Assembly (NCBI RefSeq): GCF_016918765.2
Contig: NZ_CP092104.1
Span: 2,604,001 to 2,668,000 of the forward strand
Origin: Flagellatimonas centrodinii
GTDB lineage: Bacteria; Pseudomonadota; Gammaproteobacteria; Nevskiales; Nevskiaceae
Direction: 5' to 3'
DNA length: 64,000 nucleotides
Shown here: in pieces, positions 27,791 to 35,712 of the stretch
How positions within the stretch are numbered: the stretch's first letter is position 1
How the letters are laid out: every line of letters begins with the position of its first letter
Notes under the pieces: generated by a model
What the model was told of the DNA's origin: nothing
Database searches by the model: none
Seen by the model: the letters and a program-made list of their open reading frames with translations, nothing else
Position numbers and translations under genes: made by a program

Positions 27791-28351
27791 ATGGCGAATG
27801 CAACGAAATGTGGGGCCTGCGGCACGTGGGTTGACGCGCAGATGAGGGGCTGCCCGAAGTGCGGGGCGCCAGCTATTGCAGCAGGCTCGCGGGAGCAGGC
27901 CCCAGTTGGCGGCGGCGGGCTTGGGCCGGCGTTAGCGATGGCGTTGGTGGTGGTGTTGGTGATGGGAGGCTTCGGCTACCTGCTGCTGAAGCAGGGTAGG
28001 GCGTCTGCCCCGCCACAGAAGGCGGTGTCAAAGCCAGCCGCACGCTCGCTATCTGAGCTTGCTGATGAGCTTGAGGCCAGGAACCGCCTGAGATACCCCT
28101 ACGGTGCGGACCTTGACCTGAGCCGCCTCACGGACGATAAGCGGCGATCAATGTGTGGCGACGATTTCGGGAAGATTGCGAACGGTTGGCCGCTGCAGAA
28201 GGCACTTGTGTGCGCTGGGCCCGTCGAGAAGGTCAGTGAGGCTGGCGCCGGGAGTAACTCGCTCGCGATCTACCAACGTTGCAGCACCTACGGCGGCTGC
28301 ATTACGTTCAGCGTGAGCGGTGGGGTTGTGTCAACCTGGAGCAGGTTCTAA
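27791..28351 (+). CDS. Zinc-ribbon membrane protein between the two operator clusters
   Basis: 186 residues from ATG 27791 (GGAG 8 bases upstream; the frame extends to 27674 but would start among operators). Two CxxC pairs in KCGACGTWVDAQMRGCPKCG (residues 6-25), then a membrane helix LGPALAMALVVVLVMGGFGY (about 43-65), then a soluble domain with four cysteines. It is convergent with the repressor gene (13 bases apart) and lies where lambda carries rex, so expression in the lysogen and an exclusion role are possible. No family match claimed. Confidence 0.7.
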   Translation: MANATKCGACGTWVDAQMRGCPKCGAPAIAAGSREQAPVGGGGLGPALAMALVVVLVMGGFGYLLLKQGRASAPPQKAVSKPAARSLSELADELEARNRLRYPYGADLDLSRLTDDKRRSMCGDDFGKIANGWPLQKALVCAGPVEKVSEAGAGSNSLAIYQRCSTYGGCITFSVSGGVVSTWSRF

Positions 28352-28364
28352 ACGCGTACCTGAC

Positions 28365-28775
28365 TCAGGCGGCGCGGCGGGTTGCAAGATGCTTGGCGAG
28401 TGTGCGTAACACGGCGACGTCATCTTCGTTGATGGCGCCCACCGATATGGCTTTGTGCAGATCGTCCAGGAGCCGCAATCCCCAGCCGGGCAGGGCGCCT
28501 CTCGCTGAGTATTGAGATCCAGGCTCTTCTTGTACGCGATTTGGATGGTTGCCGGGCTCCTGCGCGCCGAGTATCTCGCTGCGCGGCATGCCCAAGCCGT
28601 GGGCAAGCGCATCGAGGTTTCTTTCTTTGATCTCGATGTTGTCGTCGGCTTCCCACTTGAGGATTGCCTGGCGTGTTACCCGGCGTATCGGGCCCATCGC
28701 GCGCGCAAGGTCTTCGTGCGAGTACCCGAGGTCCTCGCGCCGCTTGCGAATACGATTTCCTCGGCCCGGCCACAT
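28365..28775 (-). CDS. CI-like XRE-family repressor without peptidase domain
   Basis: 136 residues from ATG 28775; upstream in-frame sequence would run through the operators. XRE helix-turn-helix: RIRKRREDLGYSHEDLARAM...RQAILKWEADDNIEIKERNL, residues about 6-65. The C-terminal part is a short helical dimerisation-like segment (LLDDLHKAISVGAINEDDVA). There is no S24/LexA-type autoprotease, so RecA-stimulated self-cleavage is not expected. The start codon abuts operator 28776-28789, so its mRNA may be leaderless, as for lambda cI. Confidence 0.85.
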   Translation of the reverse strand: MWPGRGNRIRKRREDLGYSHEDLARAMGPIRRVTRQAILKWEADDNIEIKERNLDALAHGLGMPRSEILGAQEPGNHPNRVQEEPGSQYSARGALPGWGLRLLDDLHKAISVGAINEDDVAVLRTLAKHLATRRAA

Positions 28776-28837
28776 GTAACAAAGGTTGACAGATCCGTGC
28801 GTAACTGAGGTTGACGGAGCGGTGTAACTGCGGTTAC
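28776..28837. promoter_or_regulatory. Right operator cluster between repressor and Cro-like gene
   Basis: Three sites: GTAACAAAGGTTGA (28776-28789), GTAACTGAGGTTGA (28801-28814) and GTAACTGCGGTTAC (28824-28837), spaced 25 and 23 bp. They match the left cluster motif. TTGACG (28811-28816) with TTACAA 17 bases on is a possible rightward promoter that would start just before the Cro-like ATG. The divergent layout mirrors lambda OR. Confidence 0.82.
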
Positions 28838-28848
28838 AACTGTCAGCC

Positions 28849-29094
28849 ATGACGAAATCCCAAGCCATTTCCGCGTTCGGCACGGTTGCGAACCTGGCCG
28901 GTGCCCTCGGCATCAGCCGCCAGGCTGTTTACAAGTGGCCCGAGCGCCTGCACCAAGACTGCGCCGACCGTATCGTCGGCGCGGCTATTCGCACGCGGCG
29001 TGACCTGGGGCTCCTCGGCATTTCGGCTCACGGCGCGCTCACGCCTCCAGCTGCAGCTGCCAACAGCGCCACTGAAATGCGAAGCGCTGCATGA
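28849..29094 (+). CDS. Cro-like helix-turn-helix regulator
   Basis: 81 residues. TVANLAGALGISRQAVYKWP followed by ERLHQDCADRIVGAAI is the compact Cro/YdaS-type DNA-binding domain. Divergent from the CI-like gene across the three right operators, which defines it as the lytic-switch repressor. No clear ribosome site precedes it. Followed after a short overlapping frame by a tR1-like terminator. Confidence 0.85.
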   Translation: MTKSQAISAFGTVANLAGALGISRQAVYKWPERLHQDCADRIVGAAIRTRRDLGLLGISAHGALTPPAAAANSATEMRSAA

Positions 29095-29282
29095 ATCCAG
29101 CGCAATCCCCTGGGCATCCAAAGTGTGGCCCGCGTCCGCCGGGCCTCGATGCGTTGTTCTGCTCCTACGTGACAGCGCCTCGGAACGAGCAAGCCCGGGC
29201 CGGCCCGGGTGCGGTTGTGGGCAGCCGGCACATCTCCTCCCTCGCAGCCCCAGTGGCTGCCTGGTCTTTCCGGCCGCCATAG
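29091..29282 (+). CDS. Doubtful small reading frame after cro
   Basis: 63 residues overlapping the Cro-like stop by ATGA. The Pro/Ala-rich composition (PGHPKCGPRPPGLDALFCSY) is unlike a folded protein and its last codons lie inside the terminator hairpin at 29270. Only the overlap supports it; it may be non-coding leader of the next gene. Confidence 0.25.
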   Translation: MNPAQSPGHPKCGPRPPGLDALFCSYVTAPRNEQARAGPGAVVGSRHISSLAAPVAAWSFRPP

Positions 29283-29298
29283 GGCGGCCGGGCTTTTT
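29270..29298 (+). terminator. Strong intrinsic terminator downstream of cro (tR1-like)
   Basis: Nine-bp perfect stem CCGGCCGCC (29270-29278) and GGCGGCCGG (29283-29291), 4-base loop, followed by CTTTTTG. It lies between the Cro-like gene and the next early gene, the position of lambda tR1, so rightward replication genes would need antitermination or leak-through. Confidence 0.88.
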
Positions 29299-29361
29299 GA
29301 GTGAGAGAAGACGGGCGGTGTCCATGCCCGAAACGGTAGACCAGCTGAGGAGCAGCCCAAC

Positions 29362-29937
29362 ATGACCCATCGCCCACACGAAACCCGTGCTGAGTGTGTG
29401 TGGAGGCACATCCTGGAGGCCCGATACGCGGGGCGCCATGCGATGCTGCCGTATGCCGTCGAGGTAGTGATGCACTACCACGCCACGGTGCCCGACATCG
29501 CGCGCACGGTGGTGTTCCGAGTTGTCGACGGCGACTACACCAGCCGGGGCGACCGCTACTGGCAACAGATCACGCGGATGCTGATGGCCGAGGTGGACAA
29601 CACGCGGCTGCCGGCGGATCTCGAGGAGTCGCTGGTGCTGTGCCTGCCGCAGCCCTACCGCGACCGCTGCATTCAGGCACTCGCAGCGCGATACAACCTG
29701 CTCGCTGTGCCGATCCCTGACGACACGCCAGTTGGCCACATGGCCAGCGTGGCTGATTTCACCGGTGCGGCTGGCGGTGTGCTGAGCCGGCTGGCCGAGG
29801 TGCTGGATGACCAGGTCATCGATGAGCGGGATGCCGAGAAAGCACCCGGCACCCTGGTGGCGGTGGACAAGGCGATCGGCATTTTGCAGTCGATACGTTC
29901 TCGTCTCGTGGCAGTCACCGGGCTGGGAGGGCAGTAG
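29362..29937 (+). CDS. Hypothetical rightward early protein in the cII position
   Basis: 191 residues with GAGGAG upstream. N-terminal half: ECVWRHILEARYAGRHAMLP, IARTVVFRVVDGDYTSRGDR. The C-terminal half VADFTGAAGGVLSRLAEVLD followed by GTLVAVDKAIGILQSIRSRL resembles the tail of CP76/CII-type phage regulators, but the usual DNA-binding motif is not evident. A regulatory role is therefore suggested by position and weak similarity only. Confidence 0.6.
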   Translation: MTHRPHETRAECVWRHILEARYAGRHAMLPYAVEVVMHYHATVPDIARTVVFRVVDGDYTSRGDRYWQQITRMLMAEVDNTRLPADLEESLVLCLPQPYRDRCIQALAARYNLLAVPIPDDTPVGHMASVADFTGAAGGVLSRLAEVLDDQVIDERDAEKAPGTLVAVDKAIGILQSIRSRLVAVTGLGGQ

Positions 29938-29938
29938 C

Positions 29939-30148
29939 GTGGATCTCGCAGACCGGGCGTCGCCATACCTCGAAGCCGTTGACCAGGAGATCCACCGCAG
30001 GGCCCGACAGACCGAGCGACCGCGCGGGCCGGAGTGGTGCATCACCTGCGGAGATGACATCCCGGCCCGTCGGCGAGACCTGGGCTATGCGACCTGCGTG
30101 CCGTGCGCCGAGCGAGACGATCGCCGCCGCGCCCACTTCCGCCGCTGA
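29939..30148 (+). CDS. TraR/DksA-family C4 zinc-finger protein
   Basis: 69 residues from GTG 29939, one base after the upstream stop. A short helix precedes CITCGDDIPARRRDLGYATC and CVPCAE, the four-cysteine finger of TraR/DksA, followed by a basic tail. TraR mimics DksA plus ppGpp at the RNA polymerase secondary channel; phage copies probably modulate host transcription. Confidence 0.85.
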   Translation: MDLADRASPYLEAVDQEIHRRARQTERPRGPEWCITCGDDIPARRRDLGYATCVPCAERDDRRRAHFRR

Positions 30149-30154
30149 CCGCGT

Positions 30155-30343
30155 ATGCCGACCCCCGCCCCCATGAAGGCCAAAGAGGCCCGTCGCTGCA
30201 TCATTGCGCCACTTGCGCGGGCGCTTGCGCATGTCTTCCGCCCTCACCGACAGCAGCCGGTTACGGGTCCTTCCTCCCCAATCCGCTACGCGGGTAATTC
30301 GCACCCCGTTTTGTGGGTAGGTAGCGGGGGGCTAAGTTACTGA
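30155..30343 (+). CDS. Small hypothetical protein upstream of primase
   Basis: 62 residues, or 56 from the second ATG at 30173. KAKEARRCIIAPLARALAHV is a plausible basic helix; the end is low-complexity. The stop lies one base before the primase start, so it could be a coupling leader frame. Weak support. Confidence 0.35.
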   Translation: MPTPAPMKAKEARRCIIAPLARALAHVFRPHRQQPVTGPSSPIRYAGNSHPVLWVGSGGLSY

Positions 30344-30344
30344 A

Positions 30345-32759
30345 ATGGCAGGGCAAACGAACCTGCATGATGCCGTGTCCCAGATGCGCCTGGTCGGGCT
30401 GCTGGTCGACGAACATGACCTGCGGATCGGCAAGCTGCACCGCGTCCGCGTCGAGGGCGAGGGGCGCGAGAAGAAGGGCTGGTACTACCTGCACGAGGTG
30501 ACCGCCGGTGACGGCGACCTGCTGATCGTCGGCAGCTTCGGCGTGTTCCGCGGGGCGGACCACGACAAGCATCAGGTCAAGCTGCCGCGCGACGAGCGCA
30601 TGAGCCGCGACCAGATCGAGTCGCTGCGCCGCCGGCTGAAAGAGGACCGCAAGCGCGCCGAGCAGGACCGGGCGCGGGAGCACGAGCGCGCCGCCCTGGC
30701 TGCAGCCGCTGCCTGGGCCAAGTGCAGCGAAGATGGCGACGCCGAGTACCTCCACCGTAAGGGGGTGGGGGCGCACGGCGTGCGTTTCTCGCCGGGCGGC
30801 GCGCTGGTGATCCCACTGATTGACACCGGCGGCAAGATCCACGGCCTGCAGGTCATCCGCAGCCGCGCAGCAGCCAGGGGCGACAGGCGCAAGGAAAAAG
30901 AGTTCTGGCCGGCGGGCCTCGCGGTCAAGGGTCATTTCCACCTGATCGGGACGCCAGTGTGGGTGGTGATCATCGCCGAGGGATACGCCACCGCCGCGAG
31001 CATCCATGAGGCCACCGGCCTGCCGGTAGCCGTCGCCTGGTCAGCCAACAACATCGCAGCCGTGGCACGCGAGCTGCGCCAGCGGTACAAGCGCGCGCGC
31101 ATCCTGATCGCCGGGGACGACGACAACCTCCAGAAGTGCCGCGACCCCGACTGCAAGGCGCGGATCGTGCTCAACGATCACCCGAAGGTCTGCCCGCACC
31201 ATGGCGGCGAGCACCGCGCCACCAACGCCGGCATGGTCAATGCCAGCGCAGCTGCGATGGAAGTGGGCGGGGCCTGGCTGCTGCCGACGTTCTACGACGA
31301 GGCCGACCGCCGCCGGCGCTTCCTCGAGCGCGGCGCCAAGGTGAACGACTTCAACGATCTGCACGCCGCCGAGGGCCTCCACCTGGTGCGGGTGCAGATC
31401 GAGCGCAAGCTCCACGAACTGGGCTGGGCGCCCCCCCGCGCGCGCTCCACCACCGAACACGAGGGGCCGGGGAAAGCGCCGCTGCAGCCGATCGAAACCC
31501 TCGATGAGTTGCTCGAGCGATACGCCCTGGTCTACGGCGCGGGCGGCACGGTGTTCGACCGGCAGGAGCATTGCATGCTCGCCCTGGGCGACATGCGGGA
31601 CGCCTGCATCACGCGCGACCTGCACCGCGCCTGGGCCGAACACCCGGACCGGTCTATCGTCCGCCTCGAGGAGGTGGGCTTCGACCCCACCGGCCTCGAC
31701 GACCGCATCCAGTGCAACCTGTGGGGTGGGTGGCCCACGGTCCCGCGCGAGGGCAAGTGCGACCGCCTGCTCGAGCTGCTCTATCACATGTGCACCGCCG
31801 AAGCCGAGAACGTCGACGGCCTATTCCAATGGGTGCTCAAGTGGATCGCGTACCCGCTGCAGCACCCGGGCGCCAAGATGAAGACGACCGTGGTGATCCA
31901 CGGGCCGCAGGGCACCGGCAAAAATATGTTCTACGAAGCGCTGATGAAGATCTACGGCGAGTACGGCCGCATCATCGATCAAAGCGCAATCGAGGACCGG
32001 TTCAACGATTGGGCCTCGAAAAAGCTGTTCCTGATCGCCGACGAAGTGGTCGCGCGGTCCGATCTCTACCACGTCAAGAACAAGCTCAAAGCATTCATCA
32101 CCGGCGACAACATCCGCATCAATCCCAAGAACATGGCGGCCTACAACGAGCGGAACCACGTCAACATCGTGTTCCTCTCGAACGAGCAGATGCCCGTCGT
32201 GCTCGAGGAGGACGACCGCCGGCACGCCGTGATCTGGACACCGAAGAAGCTCGGCGGCGACTACTACCGCGCGGTGCTGCAGGAGATCCAGGACGGTGGT
32301 ATCGCGGCGCTGCATCACTACCTGCTCAATCTCGACCTCGGCGAATTCGATGTCGGCACCCTGCCGCCGATGACAGCTGCCAAAGCGGAGCTGATCCAGC
32401 TCAGCCTGGACAGTACCTCGCGGTTCCACGCCGAGCTGACCGCTGGCGAGATCGGCGGGGTGAGGGCGGGTGCTGTTTTGTCGCAGGACCTGTACGAGCT
32501 GTACAAAAGCTGGTGCAACCGCAGCGGGCACCGAGCAGCACCCATGCCCAAGCTCGTCAGCGTCCTCAAGCGGCGGCACGAGGTGCCGGATGCGCGCAAG
32601 CGCTACCTCGGCACTGTCGGCATGGAAGGCCCCCACGGCATCCTGTTTTTCAATGGCGCCGAGTGCCCGCCGGGCGCCACCGAGGCAGCGTGGCTCGGCG
32701 AAGAGATCCGAGGCTTTCGCCTGGCCATCAACGACTATAAAGGGGGCGCCCATGCGTGA
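30345..32759 (+). CDS. Phage replication protein: Toprim primase-like plus SF3-type helicase
   Basis: 804 residues. N-terminal region, then a Toprim domain with the glutamate in IIAEGYATAASI (about residue 211) and the acidic IAGDDDN (about 254). A zinc-binding insert CRDPDC...CPHHGGEH (about 264-288) follows. The C-terminal half (DUF5906/D5-like) has Walker A GPQGTGKNMF (about 519-528), Walker B LFLIADEV (about 562) and a sensor-like IVFLSNEQMP. It probably unwinds and primes phage DNA. It ends at the iteron structure 32776-33002, a natural place for its origin. Confidence 0.9.
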   Translation: MAGQTNLHDAVSQMRLVGLLVDEHDLRIGKLHRVRVEGEGREKKGWYYLHEVTAGDGDLLIVGSFGVFRGADHDKHQVKLPRDERMSRDQIESLRRRLKEDRKRAEQDRAREHERAALAAAAAWAKCSEDGDAEYLHRKGVGAHGVRFSPGGALVIPLIDTGGKIHGLQVIRSRAAARGDRRKEKEFWPAGLAVKGHFHLIGTPVWVVIIAEGYATAASIHEATGLPVAVAWSANNIAAVARELRQRYKRARILIAGDDDNLQKCRDPDCKARIVLNDHPKVCPHHGGEHRATNAGMVNASAAAMEVGGAWLLPTFYDEADRRRRFLERGAKVNDFNDLHAAEGLHLVRVQIERKLHELGWAPPRARSTTEHEGPGKAPLQPIETLDELLERYALVYGAGGTVFDRQEHCMLALGDMRDACITRDLHRAWAEHPDRSIVRLEEVGFDPTGLDDRIQCNLWGGWPTVPREGKCDRLLELLYHMCTAEAENVDGLFQWVLKWIAYPLQHPGAKMKTTVVIHGPQGTGKNMFYEALMKIYGEYGRIIDQSAIEDRFNDWASKKLFLIADEVVARSDLYHVKNKLKAFITGDNIRINPKNMAAYNERNHVNIVFLSNEQMPVVLEEDDRRHAVIWTPKKLGGDYYRAVLQEIQDGGIAALHHYLLNLDLGEFDVGTLPPMTAAKAELIQLSLDSTSRFHAELTAGEIGGVRAGAVLSQDLYELYKSWCNRSGHRAAPMPKLVSVLKRRHEVPDARKRYLGTVGMEGPHGILFFNGAECPPGATEAAWLGEEIRGFRLAINDYKGGAHA

Positions 32760-33123
32760 CCGGGCGCGTCCACCCGTGCGGCATGTGCGGCATCCTGTGC
32801 GGCATGCTGTGTGGCATGAAACCTATATGGGGCGGGGATTGTGCGGCATGTGCGGCATGCAGCGTGCGCCCGCATGTGCGCCTGCGCGTGCCCGCGCGTG
32901 TGCGCAGCGCGCGCCCGCGAAGGCGCACATGCCGCACATGCCGCACAGCGCCCGCCGCTGCGTTGTTTCATGCCGCACGGCATGCCGCACGGCATGCCGC
33001 ACCGGCGCACCCATCGTGGTCCACGTGGAACATCGACCGATCCGTAGGCGTACTTTTTTCGCGCGCGCGTCTTTTCACTCCATTGCGTGCTCGAAAGAAA
33101 ATGTTGTTGGAGGTTGTAAATGA
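32752..33123 (+). CDS. Low-complexity reading frame across the iteron structure
   Basis: 123 residues from ATG 32752, overlapping the primase end by 8 bases, with its stop overlapping the terminase start by ATGA. These tight joins favour a real gene, but the sequence (PVRHVRHPVRHAVWH, CGMCGM, TACRTACRTG) is what the DNA repeats force. The last 35 residues, HRPIRRRTFFARASFHSIAC, are less repetitive. I think the DNA structure is primary and coding secondary or absent. Confidence 0.3.
   Translation: MRDRARPPVRHVRHPVRHAVWHETYMGRGLCGMCGMQRAPACAPARARACAQRAPAKAHMPHMPHSARRCVVSCRTACRTACRTGAPIVVHVEHRPIRRRTFFARASFHSIACSKENVVGGCK
32776..33002. repeat. Mirror-symmetric iteron array (candidate origin or packaging site)
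   Basis: The 9-mer GTGCGGCAT occurs at 32776, 32785, 32797, 32809 (one mismatch), 32841 and 32850. Its complement ATGCCGCAC occurs at 32929, 32938, 32970, 32982 and 32994. Spacings are mirrored exactly: 12, 12, 32, 9 in each arm. The arms 32785-32858 and 32929-33002 are both 74 bp and about 80 percent identical as an inverted repeat, around a 70-bp GC-rich centre. It sits between the primase-helicase and the small terminase gene. Confidence 0.9.
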
Positions 33124-33725
33124 GCGGGGGCGCCATTCCTGCGGCGTGTGGCCTCAAGGCGTTCGCGGCTATTGCCGGCTTCAAGCCCAGCTACATCACC
33201 CAGCTCAAAAAAGATGGGCGCCTGGTGCTCACGCCGGACGGGCGGCAAGTGCGGGTTGCGGAATCGCTGGCGCGCATCAAAGAGACGCGCGACCCGTCGA
33301 AAGAGGGCGTCGCCAACCGGCATGCTGCCGCCCGCGCGTTGCCGCCAGCGCCGCCGCCCGAGGCGCCAGAGCGGGGTGATGACGATACGGGGGCGATCCC
33401 CGCCGACCCCGCGCCGGGGACTGGGCACTACCAGGAGGCTCGCGCAAAGCGCGAGCACTACCTCGCCCTGGCGGCGCAGCGCGACTACATGATCAGCATG
33501 CGGGATCTATTGCCCGCCGGCGAAGTGGAGGCATACCTGGCCGATGCAGCAACTCAGCTGCGCGCGCGGCTCGAGGGCCTGGCCGTGTTGCTCGCCCCGC
33601 AGCTGGCTGCGGAACGTGACGAGCACCGCTGCCGCGCCATCGTCGCGGATGCTGTTGAGCGTGTGCTGCACGAGCTGGAGCGCCAGTTCCTCCGCATTTC
33701 CGCTGACGAGGGCGCGAAGGGATGA
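33120..33725 (+). CDS. Terminase small subunit (Nu1-type)
   Basis: 201 residues, GGAGG 7-12 bases upstream. The N-terminal winged-helix region (GLKAFAAIAGFKPSYITQLK, KDGRLVLTPDGRQVRVAESL) is the DNA-recognition part. A Pro/Ala linker and a helical oligomerisation region (EARAKREHYLALAAQRDYM, VERVLHELERQFLRI) follow. It overlaps the large subunit start. Small subunits of this type bind a cos/pac site that usually lies just upstream of their gene, here the iteron region. Confidence 0.85.
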   Translation: MSGGAIPAACGLKAFAAIAGFKPSYITQLKKDGRLVLTPDGRQVRVAESLARIKETRDPSKEGVANRHAAARALPPAPPPEAPERGDDDTGAIPADPAPGTGHYQEARAKREHYLALAAQRDYMISMRDLLPAGEVEAYLADAATQLRARLEGLAVLLAPQLAAERDEHRCRAIVADAVERVLHELERQFLRISADEGAKG

Positions 33726-35698
33726 GCGGCCCGGTACCCGCGCTGGCCGGTGTGCTTGCACGCGCCGCCGTGCGCGAGCGGCTCGGCGCCGTCATTGGCC
33801 GCGCCGTTGCGCCACGCAAGCCGTTGACCGTCAGTGAATGGGCCGATGCAAACCGGCACCTGTCAGCCAAAGACAGCCCCGAGGCGGGGCAGTGGCACAC
33901 CTCGCGCAATCCCACGCTGCGCGAGCCGATGGACTGTTTCAGCACGCGCTCGACCGTTCGCGATGTCGTGCTGATGTTCCCCATCCAGTTTGGCAAGACG
34001 CAGATCGCGCTCAACGTGCTCGGCTACTGCATGGACCATGACCCCGGCCCGGTGATGTACGCATTGCCGGGCGAGGTCTCCATGAACAAGTGGATCGACC
34101 AGAAGTTTCAGCCCACGCTTGATGAGACGCCGGCAATGTCGCGGGCGCTCAGCACGACGAATAGCCGCGATGCATCGAACCGCCGCGAGTTCAAGGATTT
34201 CATCGGCGGCCAGCTCTACATCGAGCACGCCGGCTCTCCGTCTCGACTCAAATCCACCAGCGTTCGCACGCTTATTGTCGACGAGCTGGACGAGTTCGCG
34301 TCGACGCTGCGCGGGGGCGATGACCCGCTCGAAATGCTCAAGGGCCGCACCTCGGCGTTCCGCAGCACCTATCGCCGCCTGTATATCTCCACCCCGCAGC
34401 TGCAGGGCGTAAGCCGCACCGGCCACCTGTGGGACGAGAGCGACCAGCGCCGGTACCACGTGCCATGCCCGCACTGCGAGCACGAGCAGCCGCTGGAGTG
34501 GGGCGGGCTGCACTGGAGCACCGACGCCACCGAATGCTGGTACGCCTGCCGCGAGTGTGGCGCTACCATCGAGGAGCACCACAAAGACGCGATGATCGCG
34601 CGCGGTCGGTGGGTCGCGACCTACCCCGATCGAAAGACGCGGGGCTATCACCTCAACGCGCTGTATTACCCCATGGGCCTCGGCCCGCGCTGGCTCGATC
34701 TCGTCGAAATGTGGCGCGACGCCCAGGGCGACCCGGCCAAGCTCAAGGTTTTTGTCAACGATCGCCTGGCCGAGCTGTACGAAGACCCCGCGATGCGGGC
34801 GGTCAAGCACAACGTCATCGCCGATCGGGCCGAGCCCTACAAGCTGCGCACCGCGCCCCTTGGTGTGCTCGCCCTCACGGCCGGGGTGGACACGCAAGAC
34901 AACCGGCTTGCGGTGCACGTAGTCGGCTGGGGCAGGCGGCTGGCTGCATGGACGCTGGACTATGTCGAGCTGCCCGGCGACCCGGCCGAGGAGGCAGTGT
35001 GGCTCGCGCTCGTTGATCTACTCAACCGCCCCATCGAGCACGCCAGCGGCACCACATTGCGGCCGCTGGCCACCGCCATCGATGCCGGCGGCCACCGCAC
35101 CGAGGCGGTGAAGGCGTTCGTCCGTGCGCGGCGCATTCCGCGGCCAATGGCGATCTTCGGCGCCAAGGCGAACAACGCGCCTATCCTGAGCAAGGCGCGC
35201 GCCATGGACGTCAACTGGCTGGGCCGCACCGACCGCAACGGCGTGATGATCCACCACGTTGGCTCCGTCGCCGCAAAGCACTGGTTGTACGCGCGGCTCT
35301 CCACCGATGCCGAGAAAGCAGACGCCGATCAGCGCCTTGTTCATTTCCCGGACGAGCTGGACGAGGACTTCTTCGGCGGCATGGTTTCCGAAGTATTCAA
35401 GCCGGACAAGGGCCGGTTCGAGAAGCGCCGCGGCGCCAAGCGCAACGAACCACTGGATACCTGGGTCTACGCCTACGCTGCCGCGCATCACCCGGAAGTC
35501 CGCCTGCATCGGTTTACGCACGCGGACTGGGATGCTGCCGATGCGCGATTGCGCGCCTCAGCCGCTGCCGCAACGAGCGCGGCTTTCGCCGGCGAAAGTG
35601 CCGCCGCCTCGGCGCCGGTCGATGTTGATCCCCTCGCCGCAGCTGAGCAGGACCGCCTCGCGCGGTTCCGTGCGCTCGGCGCTCGCAATCGCCGCTAA
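33722..35698 (+). CDS. Terminase large subunit (GpA-type)
   Basis: 658 residues. GpA layout: N-terminal ATPase with a Walker A-like PIQFGKTQIAL (about residue 88), Walker B TLIVDELDEF (about 182), coupling motif STPQLQG, a zinc-like pair of CxxC (CPHC about 249, CREC about 279), and a C-terminal RNase H-like nuclease region with acidic residues (GVDTQDNRLAVHVVGWG). It packages DNA into proheads and cuts concatemers. An exact copy of the dispersed palindrome lies in the Ala-rich tail (about residue 622). Confidence 0.95.
   Translation: MSGPVPALAGVLARAAVRERLGAVIGRAVAPRKPLTVSEWADANRHLSAKDSPEAGQWHTSRNPTLREPMDCFSTRSTVRDVVLMFPIQFGKTQIALNVLGYCMDHDPGPVMYALPGEVSMNKWIDQKFQPTLDETPAMSRALSTTNSRDASNRREFKDFIGGQLYIEHAGSPSRLKSTSVRTLIVDELDEFASTLRGGDDPLEMLKGRTSAFRSTYRRLYISTPQLQGVSRTGHLWDESDQRRYHVPCPHCEHEQPLEWGGLHWSTDATECWYACRECGATIEEHHKDAMIARGRWVATYPDRKTRGYHLNALYYPMGLGPRWLDLVEMWRDAQGDPAKLKVFVNDRLAELYEDPAMRAVKHNVIADRAEPYKLRTAPLGVLALTAGVDTQDNRLAVHVVGWGRRLAAWTLDYVELPGDPAEEAVWLALVDLLNRPIEHASGTTLRPLATAIDAGGHRTEAVKAFVRARRIPRPMAIFGAKANNAPILSKARAMDVNWLGRTDRNGVMIHHVGSVAAKHWLYARLSTDAEKADADQRLVHFPDELDEDFFGGMVSEVFKPDKGRFEKRRGAKRNEPLDTWVYAYAAAHHPEVRLHRFTHADWDAADARLRASAAAATSAAFAGESAAASAPVDVDPLAAAEQDRLARFRALGARNRR
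35583..35598. repeat. Dispersed palindrome, exact copy 4 (in terminase large subunit)
   Basis: CTTTCGCCGGCGAAAG, read as AFAGES in the Ala-rich tail of the terminase. Confidence 0.95.
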
Positions 35699-35712
35699 TC
35701 GGAGCCGTCATC

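Noticed and set aside
29091-29282. Protein gene between cro and the terminator
   Set aside because: Kept only as a low-confidence entry: composition is poor and it runs into the terminator hairpin.
32823-33014. Several His/Arg-rich reading frames on both strands in the iteron region
   Set aside because: All are forced by the GTGCGGCAT repeats; only the frame joining both neighbours is mentioned, with low confidence.
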